Positions 9,575-18,559 of a stretch of DNA of 64,000 bases are shown here, piece by piece. The translations under genes were made by a program, and so were the position numbers. The stretch lies in contig CBDHFM010000030.1 in the NCBI GenBank assembly GCA_965262505.1, positions 4,898,001-4,962,000 of the forward strand. The letters run 5' to 3'. The stretch is from JACPPO01 sp965262505 (GTDB lineage Bacteria > Acidobacteriota > Vicinamibacteria > Vicinamibacterales > UBA2999). Positions within the stretch are counted from its first letter, which is position 1; each line of letters opens with the position of its first letter. Under the pieces are notes generated by a model that saw nothing but the letters and a program-made list of their open reading frames with translations, was not told where the DNA came from and did not search any database.

Positions 9575-9656
9575 GGCAACGCCGCCATGTGACTCCGAAC
9601 AAAGCCATGGCGTAACCTTGAAGAACGGCTTTTTCTCCGCACATGACGGCGCTGCC
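9575..9656. repeat. 82-bp hairpin repeat, copy 2 (interior orientation B)
   Basis: Arms GGCAACGCCGCCATGTG (9575-9591) and CACATGACGGCGCTGCC (9640-9656). The 48-nt interior is the reverse complement of the interior at 2394-2441 with two mismatches, while the flanks on both sides run in the same direction as at copy 1. It stands between the HbpS-like gene and the kinase promoter. Confidence 0.8.
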
Positions 9657-9695
9657 TGCTGAATACTGCCTGCCGCGTCCGGCATCGGCGTAGCG

Positions 9696-9701
9696 TAGAA
9701 T
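9696..9701 (+). promoter_or_regulatory. Probable -10 box of the kinase gene
   Basis: TAGAAT lies 22 bases before the ATG at 9723, which predicts a very short leader without a Shine-Dalgarno. The block GCGTAGAATTCCC is conserved at 2489-2500 before the dead kinase start, supporting a regulatory role. No clear -35 box is visible. Confidence 0.4.
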
Positions 9702-9722
9702 TCCCCCACACGACTGAGCCGC

Positions 9723-11066
9723 ATGGCCCTCGCTTCCGGCACCCGCCTCGGCCCGTATGAGATCACCGCCCAGATCGGCGTGGGCGGGATGGGGGAGGTG
9801 TACCGGGCGACGGATAGCAACCTCGGTCGCGATGTGGCGATCAAAGTACTTCCCGAGTCGGTCGCTCAGGATCCCGAACGGCTGGCACGATTTGATCGCG
9901 AAGCTCGAACACTAGCTGCTCTCAATCATCCGAACATCGCGCAGATTCACGGCGTCGAAAAGAGCGCGGGCACTATCGCGCTGGTCATGGAACTGGTCGA
10001 AGGGCCGACGCTGGAAAACCGCATCGCGCAGGGGGCGATTCCGGTCGATGAAGCCCTGCCTATCGCGAAGCAGATCGCCGAAGCCCTCGAAGCCGCGCAC
10101 GAACAAGGCATCATCCACCGCGACCTGAAGCCCGCCAACGTGAAGCTGCGGCCGGATGGCGTGGTGAAGGTGCTCGACTTCGGCTTGGCGAAGGCACTGG
10201 AGCCGACGAGTGCGATGTCACCGGGCGCGTCGCAGCTGCCGACGATCACGACCCCGGCGATGACACAGGCCGGGATGATTCTCGGCACCGCCGCCTATAT
10301 GTCGCCGGAGCAGGCGCGCGGGAAGCCCGTGGACAAGCGCGCCGACATTTGGGCGTTTGGATGCGTGCTGTTCGAGATGCTCACGGGGCGGCGCGTGTTC
10401 ACCGGAGAGGATGTGACCGACACCATCGTCTCGGTGGTGAGCAAGGAACCTGACTGGGCCGCGCTCCCGTCTAACGCTCCCGCCGTGAGTTTCGTGCTGC
10501 GCCGGTGTTTGGAGAAGGACCCGAAGAAGCGGCTGCGGGACGTTGGCGAAGCACGGCTGGCGCTGGAGGGCGCGTTCGAGACGGCGGCGAAGGCGACGCC
10601 CGACGCCGTGGCCTTCCCACCCAGCCTTGCCCTGTGGCGGCGAGCGCTCCCGTTCACGGCCACCGCCGTCGTGGTAGGGATTGTCGCCGGGCTGGGTGTC
10701 TGGACCTTGAGGCCGACCGGCCCACGTCCGTTGATCCGTTTCACCCATGTGCTGCCCGAGGGCCGCGCGCTCTTCCGCAGTGGTCGCCAGGTGGTCGCCA
10801 GCTCCCCTGGCGGCGAGCACTTCGTCTACACCGCCAACGACGGCCTGTATCTGCGGCCCATGGATACCCTGGAAGACCGGCTGCTGGTAGCGACTGGGGC
10901 GCCGATTCGCCCATTCGTTTCTCCAGATGGCCGATCGGTGGGGTATTTCGACCTCGCGGCGGTCCAGATGAAGCGTGTCGGCGTGACTGGCGGTGCCGCC
11001 GGCGTTATTGCGGATGTCGGCGTTCCCTACGGAGCCAGTTGGGGACCCGACGGCACGATTCTCTAG
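9723..11066 (+). pseudogene. Ser/Thr protein kinase, N-terminal part of a split gene
   Basis: Codons 1-447 of a kinase-propeller protein. The kinase domain is complete: glycine loop GVGGMGEVY (19-27), Lys41 in VAIK, HRDLKPAN from 133, DFG at 152-154, and a SPE in place of APE. A single membrane helix (about 308-328) follows, then the first blade and a half of the propeller. The frame stops at TAG made by the first base of the IS1595 element at 11066. The rest resumes in frame at 14627. The truncated product could still be an active membrane kinase lacking most of its sensor. Target and signal are unknown. Confidence 0.85.
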
Positions 11067-11272
11067 GGGATTATATCTGAAAGTGGCGAAACCCACGACT
11101 CATCGTGGCTTCGGTGGCATCACCAGACGCACGCACACAGGCCTTACCAACGCCTTGACTACATCCTTGAACGTTCCCTTGAGCCGCAAGTCTGCTTTTA
11201 GTTCCCGTGCGTTGGGCTGATAAGACGGATGTGGAACTTCGACTGTGCGCCGCTTTATGGGCTTACTATTAC

Positions 11273-11752
11273 TCATTGGGCGAAAAAAGCTCCCCCCTGG
11301 ACGCGCTCAATTTCTGAAATTTCCAGGCGTATAGGTTTCAAGCTCTCGTCCAGATGGGCCACAGCCCAAACACGGACAGGACCGTCATATGTTCCGAATA
11401 TCGAATGCAGCGCCTGCGGGTTATTTCCGACGTAGGCGTAAAACACTCTGGCGCCGTCTGTCAGATTGATGTAACCGCTCTCTGTAGATTTCGTTAGAGA
11501 GTTCAGTTTTCCGATCAGCCACGCTTCCCGCGTTGAAGTGACTTCCAACTCTTCGCCCTCAAAACATGCTCTGTCTGAGACGTCTATTTGTTCCGAGAGC
11601 ACCTTGTTGTTCCTATCCGTTACCAACAACTCAGCTGACTCAATATGGCCCTCACGCAGCGGCCTGATTAGCTTCCCAAGGTCTTTGTCTATTAGCTTGT
11701 TCTTGTATATGTTGTAGACATGGACCGGCATCTCAATTTTAACGTTCTCTGA
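11273..11752 (-). pseudogene. IS1595 passenger protein, C-terminal part of split gene
   Basis: Codons 128-286 plus stop of the passenger gene begun at 13579. Removing the IS256 element and one copy of its target repeat joins ...ITIQN to SENVKIEMPVHVYN with no frame change. The segment is soluble, with no membrane helix, and has a beta-rich appearance (VFYAYVGNN, DGPVRVWAVAHLDE, IRLEISEIERV). I do not recognise the family. Base composition here is visibly lower in GC than neighbouring chromosomal genes, consistent with transfer. Confidence 0.75.
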
Positions 11753-11760
11753 ATTCTGGA

Positions 11761-13198
11761 GGGGATGTCCCACTGACTGTTGAAAATTGACGCGGCGGCT
11801 CCTCACTGCCCGTGATACACGAGTGGTGGGCAACCCGAGGCGACACGCCTCACAGCAAAGGAGCCGCCATGAAGAAGTCTCGCACAGTCCGTCCCGCCGC
11901 TGGTGTTGAATCTCCGCCCCCGCGTCGCCTGCCCCTCGTCGAGCTGCTGATCGATACCGAGGCGGAGCTGTTCGAGCTCGCGGTGCGGTCAGGGTTACAG
12001 GTCTTGGACGCCATGCTCGAAGACGATCGGACCGCGATCTGTGGCCCGCGGTACGCGCACCAGGCCGACCGTACGGCGGCCCGGGCCGGGACGGTGGCCA
12101 GTGAGGTCGTCCTCGGCGGGCGCAAGGTGGCAATCCGGCGTCCCCGGGTCCGCGCGGCCCGCCAGGAAGTACCGCTGCCGACTTTCCAGACGATGGCCCA
12201 GACCGATCCCCTGCGGCGCCGCACTGTCGAGCAGCTGTTGGTCGGTGTCAGCACCCGGAGCTATGCTCGGAGTCTGGAGCCGCTCCCGGCCGACGTCCCC
12301 AGCCGTAGCGTGAGTAAGAGCGCCGTCAGCCGCCGGTTTGTCGCCAAGACCGCCGCGCAACTGGCCGCGTGGCAGGCGACGCCCCTCGAGAACCTGGATC
12401 TGGTCGGCCTCGTCCTCGACGGTGTCCACATCGGCGAGCACTGTCTGGTCGTCGCCTTGGGGGTCGGCGCCGACGGCACGAAGCACGCCCTCGGGCTCTG
12501 GGAAGGCTCGACGGAGAACGCGACCGTCTGTCAGAGCCTGCTGGCCAACCTCCAGAGCCGTGACCTGCGCACCGATCGGAGTGTGCTGGTGATGCTCGAT
12601 GGGTCGAAGGCGCTGCGGGCGGCGGTGACTGCGGTGTTCGGCCGCGCCGCCGTGGTGCAGCGCTGCCAAGTCCACAAGACCCGCAACATCCTCGACCATT
12701 TACCGGCGCGCCAGCGGCCCTGGGTGCAGGCCATCCTGCGGCGGGCCTATCAGCACGAGGACGTGAAGACCGCGATGCGGTTGCTACGGAACCTCGCCCG
12801 CCGCCTCGACCGGGAACATCCGTGCGCGGCGGCCAGTGTGCGGGAAGGGCTCGAAGAGACCGTGACCGTGCTCACGCTCGGCCTCGCTCCCCGTCTCCAG
12901 CGCTCGCTGGCCACCACCAACGCCGCCGAGAGCCTCATCAGCCGGACCCGCCACGTCAAACGCAACGTCAAGCGCTGGCGGGGCGGCCAGATGATGCTGC
13001 GCTGGGTCGCCGCGGGTGTGCTCGAAGCAGCCAAAGGGTTCCGGCGCCTGAAGGGACATGCGGATATGCCGCAGCTCGTCGCGGCCCTCCGCGCCCGAGA
13101 TCACCGTCTCGGCCTCGGAGACTCCAGGGAGGCGCAGCACGTCGCTTAGAATGTCACCCGAGTCGCCGCCGAGTTTCAACAGCGGCCGGGACATCCCC
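11761..13198 (+). mobile_element. Complete IS256-family element nested in IS1595
   Basis: A 1,438-bp element with inverted ends GGGGATGTCCC / GGGACATCCCC (further matching CTGTTGAAA inside) and an 8-bp target repeat ATTCTGGA at 11753-11760 and 13199-13206. It interrupts the passenger gene of the surrounding transposon, so it arrived after that transposon or its ancestor acquired the gene. Confidence 0.93.
11869..13149 (+). CDS. IS256-family (Mutator-type) transposase
   Basis: A 426-residue DDE transposase. The catalytic regions read LVGLVLDGVHIGEH (first Asp), VLVMLDGSKALRAAV (second Asp) and TTNAAESLISRTR (Glu). The RCQVHKTRNILDHLP segment between them is the usual C/H motif of this group. 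ATG 11869 follows AAAGGAG at 5 bases. The frame is intact and the ends are intact, so it may be functional. It differs clearly from the other IS256 pair at 55-59.5 kb. Confidence 0.9.
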   Translation: MKKSRTVRPAAGVESPPPRRLPLVELLIDTEAELFELAVRSGLQVLDAMLEDDRTAICGPRYAHQADRTAARAGTVASEVVLGGRKVAIRRPRVRAARQEVPLPTFQTMAQTDPLRRRTVEQLLVGVSTRSYARSLEPLPADVPSRSVSKSAVSRRFVAKTAAQLAAWQATPLENLDLVGLVLDGVHIGEHCLVVALGVGADGTKHALGLWEGSTENATVCQSLLANLQSRDLRTDRSVLVMLDGSKALRAAVTAVFGRAAVVQRCQVHKTRNILDHLPARQRPWVQAILRRAYQHEDVKTAMRLLRNLARRLDREHPCAAASVREGLEETVTVLTLGLAPRLQRSLATTNAAESLISRTRHVKRNVKRWRGGQMMLRWVAAGVLEAAKGFRRLKGHADMPQLVAALRARDHRLGLGDSREAQHVA

Positions 13199-13579
13199 AT
13201 TCTGGATTGTGATCGCGTTATCACCAGAAACCTTGTCGCTGAACGGCCTATTCTTGAGATGCTTCTTGATCTTGATGACCCCAAATATTGTGGTGACTAT
13301 TCCGATAGCCGTACGCCCAAGTACGTCGATACCTTGCAGGTGGTCGGACGCTTTACCAACGACATCCCATATCTCCAATAGGATGTCCGCTGATCCATGC
13401 CTAACTCCGGTGATACGGAGCCGGTGTTGGACCCCAGTATTTGTCTCAGCCTCGATCCTTCCGTATGCGCTGGCGATACCCTCCAGGACAGGCACGATGT
13501 CCTCAATAGACATCGACCCGTCGTCTACGTCTGGACCCTTGTAGCGAAGATTGAACGGTACCGCCTCTGATGGTTTCAT
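13199..13579 (-). pseudogene. IS1595 passenger protein, N-terminal part of split gene
   Basis: Codons 1-127 of a 286-residue protein. The ATG overlaps the transposase stop as ATGA (13576-13579), so the passenger was translationally coupled to the transposase. The sequence starts MKPSEAVPFNLRYKG and has a hydrophobic segment AIGIVTTIFGVIKI near residue 92 that could be a membrane helix or buried strand. The open frame runs on to 13154 through the IS256 end, adding foreign residues. No known domain recognised; not a second transposase. Confidence 0.75.
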
Positions 13580-14553
13580 GCCCGCGCCCCAGAGGCGAGG
13601 CCGTTGTCCGCAATTAGCGTCCGGTAGCGAAGCTGCTTCCCGTCCATCCCGCCGCTAAGCGCGGCCAGTTGCGCGATGGTGTCTTCTTCGCGGAGGTTCT
13701 GGCGGCTGGCGAACTCCTGGACGTAGCGGTCCAAGTGCTTTGGGCTGAGCTTGTGGAACGTGCCCTTGTGGGCGCGCTTCAACATGCTCCACAGTGACTC
13801 GATCCCGTTGGTGTGAATGTCGCCCTTGACGTACTCGGAGAGTGAGTGTTTGACCGTGCCGTGCGTGAACGGCATCCCCTCGTAGCCACCGTGGTCGTCC
13901 GTATAGACCGTCGCGCCCGGTGACGCATGCTCTCCAACGAACCCTTGCAACGTGGCCGCGTCCGTGGCCGTAACGACTTTAGCGGCGACCTGCTTCGTGG
14001 CGCGGTCCTTGACACCAACCACCGCCGTTTTACCGACTGGCCCGCGCCCGGTATCCGCCAGCTCCTTCCGCTTGGTGTTGCTCATGTTCCGGCGGCGACC
14101 GCCGAAGTAGGTTTCGTCAACTTCAACCGGACCGGCAAACAGCTTCCCGTTCTGCGAGAGGGCACCCCTGAGCCGCTGCGCAAGGAACCACGCGGTTTTC
14201 TGTGTTAGACCGAGATCGCGGTGGAGCTTCATGCTCGATACGCTCTTGAGGCTGGTCATGAGCAGGAAGGCCGCGAGCAGCCAATCCTGATAACCGACCT
14301 TTGCGCACTCCATCACGGTGCCCGTCTTCACGCTGAACTTCTGCTTGCATTCCTTTTCACGGCAGCGGTAGGGCATGGTCTTGTGCTTGCACCCCGTCTG
14401 AACGTTCACGGACCCGCAGGAGGGGCAGGCGATGACGCCGTGCCAGCGTTGCTCGACAAACCAGCGCTCGGCTGTTTCGTTGTCGGGGAACATCCGCATG
14501 ATCTGCTTGAGGGTGATGCCTTTGCGGTACGCCTTGCCAGGTGCCTTAGCCAT
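13576..14553 (-). CDS. IS1595-family transposase
   Basis: A 325-residue protein with an N-terminal zinc ribbon (CPSCGS near 43, then YRCREKECKQKFS) and the ISXO2-like transposase domain: VEVDETYFGG with Asp146, TVYTDDH with the second Asp, and HTNGIESLWSMLKRAHKGT with the Asn/His and Lys features of the DDNK group. The length is normal and the frame intact. It is the first gene of the element, read outward from the right end, and overlaps the passenger start. Confidence 0.92.
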   Translation of the reverse strand: MAKAPGKAYRKGITLKQIMRMFPDNETAERWFVEQRWHGVIACPSCGSVNVQTGCKHKTMPYRCREKECKQKFSVKTGTVMECAKVGYQDWLLAAFLLMTSLKSVSSMKLHRDLGLTQKTAWFLAQRLRGALSQNGKLFAGPVEVDETYFGGRRRNMSNTKRKELADTGRGPVGKTAVVGVKDRATKQVAAKVVTATDAATLQGFVGEHASPGATVYTDDHGGYEGMPFTHGTVKHSLSEYVKGDIHTNGIESLWSMLKRAHKGTFHKLSPKHLDRYVQEFASRQNLREEDTIAQLAALSGGMDGKQLRYRTLIADNGLASGARA

Positions 14554-14626
14554 GAGTGCATCTTACCTCAAAGTGGCGTAGCGGTCAACGCTTTTCGCCA
14601 CTTTCAGATATAATCCCCATTCTCTA

Positions 14627-15989
14627 CGGCCAACCAGATGGGATCTGGCAGGTGTCGGAGAACGGCGGGGAACCTGAGCGCGTGATTGCGACCGAACCGG
14701 GGGAGCAGGCCTTCGGCCCCCAGCGACTCCCGGGCGGCGACTGGGTGCTGTTCACGCTGGCGCGTACGGCTGGCGCGTCGCGGTGGGACGAGGCCGACAT
14801 CATCGCGGAGTCGCTCACGTCCGGCGAGCGACGGGTGATACGGTCGGGGGGGAGCGACGCCCGCTACGTGCCGACCGGCCACCTCGTCTATGCCCACGAA
14901 CGTGTGCTCTATGCCGTGCCGTTCGACCTGGGCCGGCTGGACGCGACCGGTGACCCTGTACCGGTTGCGCAAGACATGGGGAGAGCGTTCAATCCAGCGG
15001 CCAACTCGGGGGCTGCTCACTATGCCTTCACCACGAATGGGACACTCCTGTATGTGCCGGATACCGGGGTCGCCAACACATCAACCGCGCTGGGCTGGAT
15101 AGACCTGGCGGGCCGCCAGGAGACGCTCGACCTACCGCGCGGTGAGTACGCCCATCCCCGGCTCTCGCCAGACGGGGAGTGGCTGGCGTTTGAGTACCAG
15201 GAGGGGGTCGGCGCGGATATCTGGGTCTACGAGGTGTCCGGGGCCACGACGATGCGTCGCCTCACCGAGGGCGGGAGCAACCGGTATCCGGTCTGGTCCG
15301 GCGATGGGACGTATGTCGTGTTCCAGTCCGACCGCGAGGGGGATCGAGGGATCTTCTGGCAGCGGGCCGATGGCACGGGCCCTGTCGAGCGGCTGACGAC
15401 GCCCCAGGCCGGAGCTGCGCACATCCCCGAGGACTGGTCACCGACCGACGACCAACTCGCCTTCAGTGCATTGACCGAGGACGGCGTGGAGTTGGGGCTG
15501 TGGACGTTGGCAGACCGGACGGCCGAGCGGTTCGGTGACGTGCAAGCGAACCAGCCGTTCAATACGGTGTTCTCTCCGGATGGGCAGTGGATGGCGTATA
15601 CGCAGCGTGGCGCAGGGGGTGTCGCGACCTACGTGCAGTCGGTGTCTGCCCCGGAGACGAGGTTTCAGGTGGGGCAGGACGAGGAGATCGCCCATCACCC
15701 GCTCTGGGCCCCGGACGGAAACCGGTTGTTCTACTTCGCCACGGTGTCTCCGATGGCGGTGGATGTGAGGACCCAGCCAACCGTGGGGTTTGGACGCCCC
15801 GTGCCGTTGGCAGGTCTCCCCGTCAACACTGCGCCCGACACGCTTCTGAATCACGATGTCGCGCCCGATGGCTCACGCTTTGTGGCTGTCTTCCCGGAGG
15901 GCGTGGGCGTCGAGGGCCGGCCGCGCGAGCAGATCGTCGTCGTCCAGAACTGGTTCGACGAACTGCGGCGGCTGGTGCCGGTGAACTGA
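14627..15989 (+). pseudogene. Kinase-propeller gene, C-terminal propeller after the IS1595 insertion
   Basis: Continuation of the gene begun at 9723. Taking out 11066-14618 and one ATTCTCTA repeat gives ...GPDGTILYGQPDGIWQ in one frame and a 901-residue protein. The segment holds the remaining PD40 blades (SPDGEWLAFEY, VWSGDGTYVVFQS, FSPDGQWMAYTQ) and ends LVPVN. Its blades match the orphan propeller at 690-2356 one by one. It has no start or ribosome site of its own, so it is probably untranslated. Confidence 0.85.
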
Positions 15990-16028
15990 CGTTCTCCAGG
16001 TTGCCTGAGCATCGAAGCGGGCGGCGCG

Positions 16029-16868
16029 CTACCGTCCCGCGTCTCCGAGCGTCGGAACGAGCAGTTCGATGTCCTTCTCGTTTTCGAGGCAGGCATGATC
16101 CAGGATCCGATCGCCAATCTGGCGCTCGAAGACCCGCCTGGTGGTGAACGGCTTCACGAAGAACACCGGGTCCGTGTACGTGACGACGTGTTCGAGCGTG
16201 TTCGGGTCGGCAAGCCGGAAGCGCTCCGTCATGTGCAGCTGGTCGCTGTGTTCGTGACCCGAGGTATCGAGCCAGGTCCTGTCGTTGATGGCGACCGTGT
16301 CCACGACCAGCGTGTCGCCCTCCCACTCCCCGATTGAGCTGCCCATCCACTCGGGATACTCGTAGACATCATTCGGATGGCCGCGGCCGTCCGTATAGAT
16401 GATCCGAAACGTCCGCTGCGACTCGGTGAGGATCGCCACGACGTCCGGCCGCTGCACGACCATGGCGGGATGCGCCATCATGATCATGCGTGCAGGTCCA
16501 GACGGAAGGCAGAACGTATTCGGATCCAGGGCGTGGTCGACCGTCTCCCAGCGCTGCTGTCCGTGTTCGGTCAGCACCAAATCCTGACCCGGCAGCGTCG
16601 ATTCCGAGAGGTCGCCGCTAGGACGGCCAGACCAGACGCCGGTGAGATCGGGGTGACCGTCTTGCGCCACGGGAGCAGCCCCCCGCTGCCACCACGCGCC
16701 GGTTGGTTCCGGCTTCGGCGGCAGTTTGCGATCGGTCGCGATTGGTGCTTCACCGCCCCGGCCCCCTTGACCGCGGCCCTCGGTCTGTGCGGCTGCGGGA
16801 AACACCGCGAGAAGAGTGACCGAAACCGCCGCAGCTGTAGCGACCACGAGGTGCAGACGTATGCTCAT
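16029..16868 (-). CDS. Secreted partner of DUF6152 protein (paralogue of 5246-6370)
   Basis: A 279-residue protein with a signal peptide (residues 1-28, ending AAAQ), a glycine-rich linker (GRGQGGRGGE), then the conserved body: DLTGVWSGRPSG, FCLPSGPARMIMM, IIYTDGRGHP, GEWEGDTLVVDTVAINDRTWLD, MTERFRL. AAGGAGGG lies 10 bases upstream of the ATG. It is last in a three-gene minus-strand run (MBL, DUF6152, this gene). Function is unknown. The repeated association with DUF6152 and MBL genes suggests a shared periplasmic process. Confidence 0.75.
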   Translation of the reverse strand: MSIRLHLVVATAAAVSVTLLAVFPAAAQTEGRGQGGRGGEAPIATDRKLPPKPEPTGAWWQRGAAPVAQDGHPDLTGVWSGRPSGDLSESTLPGQDLVLTEHGQQRWETVDHALDPNTFCLPSGPARMIMMAHPAMVVQRPDVVAILTESQRTFRIIYTDGRGHPNDVYEYPEWMGSSIGEWEGDTLVVDTVAINDRTWLDTSGHEHSDQLHMTERFRLADPNTLEHVVTYTDPVFFVKPFTTRRVFERQIGDRILDHACLENEKDIELLVPTLGDAGR

Positions 16869-16929
16869 GGCAGAACTTCCTCCCTTCCTTCAACAGCGAA
16901 GCCGCCGGCTCCGTCGATCCGAACTCAGA

Positions 16930-17337
16930 TTACTGCGGACCGCCATCCTCGGGACCCGACGCAAATACTCGCCGGCCATCCTGCAGGGTGACGACACGAC
17001 CGTTCATGTGGGTGATCCCCGGTTTTCTCGTCATGAAGCCCTCGACGGTCACCTGCTCGCCAACCCTCAGCGAATTCCTGCCCCACCCGGCCCGCCTCAG
17101 TCGATTGGGGGTGCCCCCTTCCACCGCCCAGTTGGCGACGCTGCCGTCCTGGTCTCTGACGTCCACGTAAAAGTAGATATGTGGGTTCAGCCACTCCACT
17201 TTCGTGATCGTCCCGGTGACCGTGACGGGTTTATTGGCATCGTACTCGGCAGCGAACGAGTGGTGGGCCACGACCGGCACGGCGGCGACACATGCGACAC
17301 CTGCCGCCAGCAGGAAGACGAACATTTGACGTTTCAT
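16930..17337 (-). CDS. DUF6152-family secreted protein
   Basis: A 135-residue protein with a signal peptide ending VVAHHSFAAEYD, then PVTVTGTITKVEWLNPHIYFYVDVRDQDG and LRVGEQVTVEGFMTRK. The HHSFAAEYD start of the mature domain and the VEWLNPH motif are the DUF6152 hallmark. AAGGAGG stands 5 bases before the ATG. It lies 45 bases after the MBL gene and 61 before the partner gene, consistent with one operon. Confidence 0.85.
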   Translation of the reverse strand: MKRQMFVFLLAAGVACVAAVPVVAHHSFAAEYDANKPVTVTGTITKVEWLNPHIYFYVDVRDQDGSVANWAVEGGTPNRLRRAGWGRNSLRVGEQVTVEGFMTRKPGITHMNGRVVTLQDGRRVFASGPEDGGPQ

Positions 17338-17382
17338 GGTTGCCTCCTTGAATCGTACCCGGATTATCGCAGAGCGAATGAA

Positions 17383-18276
17383 CTACCGCCCGACCTCGGC
17401 CATCATGCCATCGAGCGAGCCGACCATGCTTCTCCCTTCCGGATCCCAGCCGAATTCCCTCACCAGCGCCTCCGCGATCTCGTCCTTGCTCCTGCCGCCG
17501 CGAACCATATCGCGGACGCGGTTGGTGATCGCGTCGACGTCGCTCCGCCACCGGACGAAACCGGCGCGGTTGGTCGGCGGACCGTGTCCGGGAACCACCG
17601 TGTCGAAATCCAGTTGCAGGACCGCGTCGGCAACCCTCGCCCTCCCAAGCAGACTGCCCCCCGTGTTGTAGTCGATATAGAAAGCGTATGTCGGCGAGCC
17701 GGTCGGGTTGAGACCCTGACCGTTGGCGGTGTTGAAGCAATCGCCGGCGGACACGACCTTCGCGGCGGGAAAATACACGAACGTATCGCCGTCGGTGTGG
17801 CACGGCCCGAAATGAGACGCGATGACCTCTTTGCCACCCAGGGTGATCCGGAGTTCATCCGTGTAGGTCACTTGCGGGAGCCCGGGCTGCTTGCGCTCGA
17901 TCATGGCTGCGAGCGCATTGGTGTGGGCGATGATTTGCGCGGACGAGAGGAGCTTCGCGTTGCCGCCGGTATGGTCGCCGTGCGGGTGCGTGTTGATCAC
18001 GTACTTCACCGGCTGGTCGGTAATGGATTTCAGCTTTGCCTGCAGCTCGTCGTAATTCCGCTCGAACTTGTCGTCCACCAGCACGACGCCTTCATCGGTG
18101 ACATAGACCGTGACGTTGCTGCCCACGCCTCGGATGACGTAGAGATCGTCCCCGACCTCGTCGACCGCCATCGGAGGAGGCGGCGGCTGATCCTGGGCGT
18201 TCTGGGCCGCGGCAATCGCGGCAGCAGCGGTGAGTAGCGTCACGGCGAACGCCGTCATGAAGCGGGTTCTCATCAT
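17383..18276 (-). CDS. Exported MBL-fold metallohydrolase
   Basis: A 297-residue protein with a signal peptide (ending AAIAAAQ) and a complete MBL metal site: NTHPHGDHTGG, the third His in PCHTDGD, the bridging Asp in VSAGD, and the last His in VVPGHGP. This resembles periplasmic B3-like or quinoprotein-relay (SoxH-like) hydrolases; the substrate is unknown. ATG 18276 is preceded by AGGAG at 9 bases; an upstream TTG is possible but too close to that site. First gene of the minus-strand cassette. Confidence 0.85.
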   Translation of the reverse strand: MMRTRFMTAFAVTLLTAAAAIAAAQNAQDQPPPPPMAVDEVGDDLYVIRGVGSNVTVYVTDEGVVLVDDKFERNYDELQAKLKSITDQPVKYVINTHPHGDHTGGNAKLLSSAQIIAHTNALAAMIERKQPGLPQVTYTDELRITLGGKEVIASHFGPCHTDGDTFVYFPAAKVVSAGDCFNTANGQGLNPTGSPTYAFYIDYNTGGSLLGRARVADAVLQLDFDTVVPGHGPPTNRAGFVRWRSDVDAITNRVRDMVRGGRSKDEIAEALVREFGWDPEGRSMVGSLDGMMAEVGR

Positions 18277-18559
18277 GAAATGCAACTCCTGACCAGGCGA
18301 TTATCGTCCAATCGTGCCGGAGACGTGGCCTCCGGCGTTGGATTCGGTCCAGCCCTGAACTTCGACCGACACTCTCCGGAGCTGAAAACATGTGCGATCC
18401 GAGAAATGTGGCCGCACTCTGAGGCCCTGGGGTGTATAAGGGTCCCCATCCGGGCCCACGATGAGAACCCGGGTAAACGCGGTCGGCCCCGATGACCATG
18501 AGGCACGATTCATGTCGATACGCGCAACGACGGACTGCCGTCCGTAGGAGGACTCTACA

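Larger units (their letters stand above)
11066..14618 (-). mobile_element. IS1595-family transposon with passenger gene, interrupted by IS256
   Basis: Terminal inverted repeats GGGGATTATATCTGAAAGTG (left) and its complement at the right end are near perfect over about 25 bp. The 8-bp duplication ATTCTCTA is at 11058-11065 and 14619-14626, the size typical of IS1595. Without the nested IS256 (11761-13198 plus one 8-bp repeat) the element is 2,107 bp and carries two genes, transposase then passenger, both on the minus strand. About 200 bp at the left end (11067-11272) hold no gene. Confidence 0.93.
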
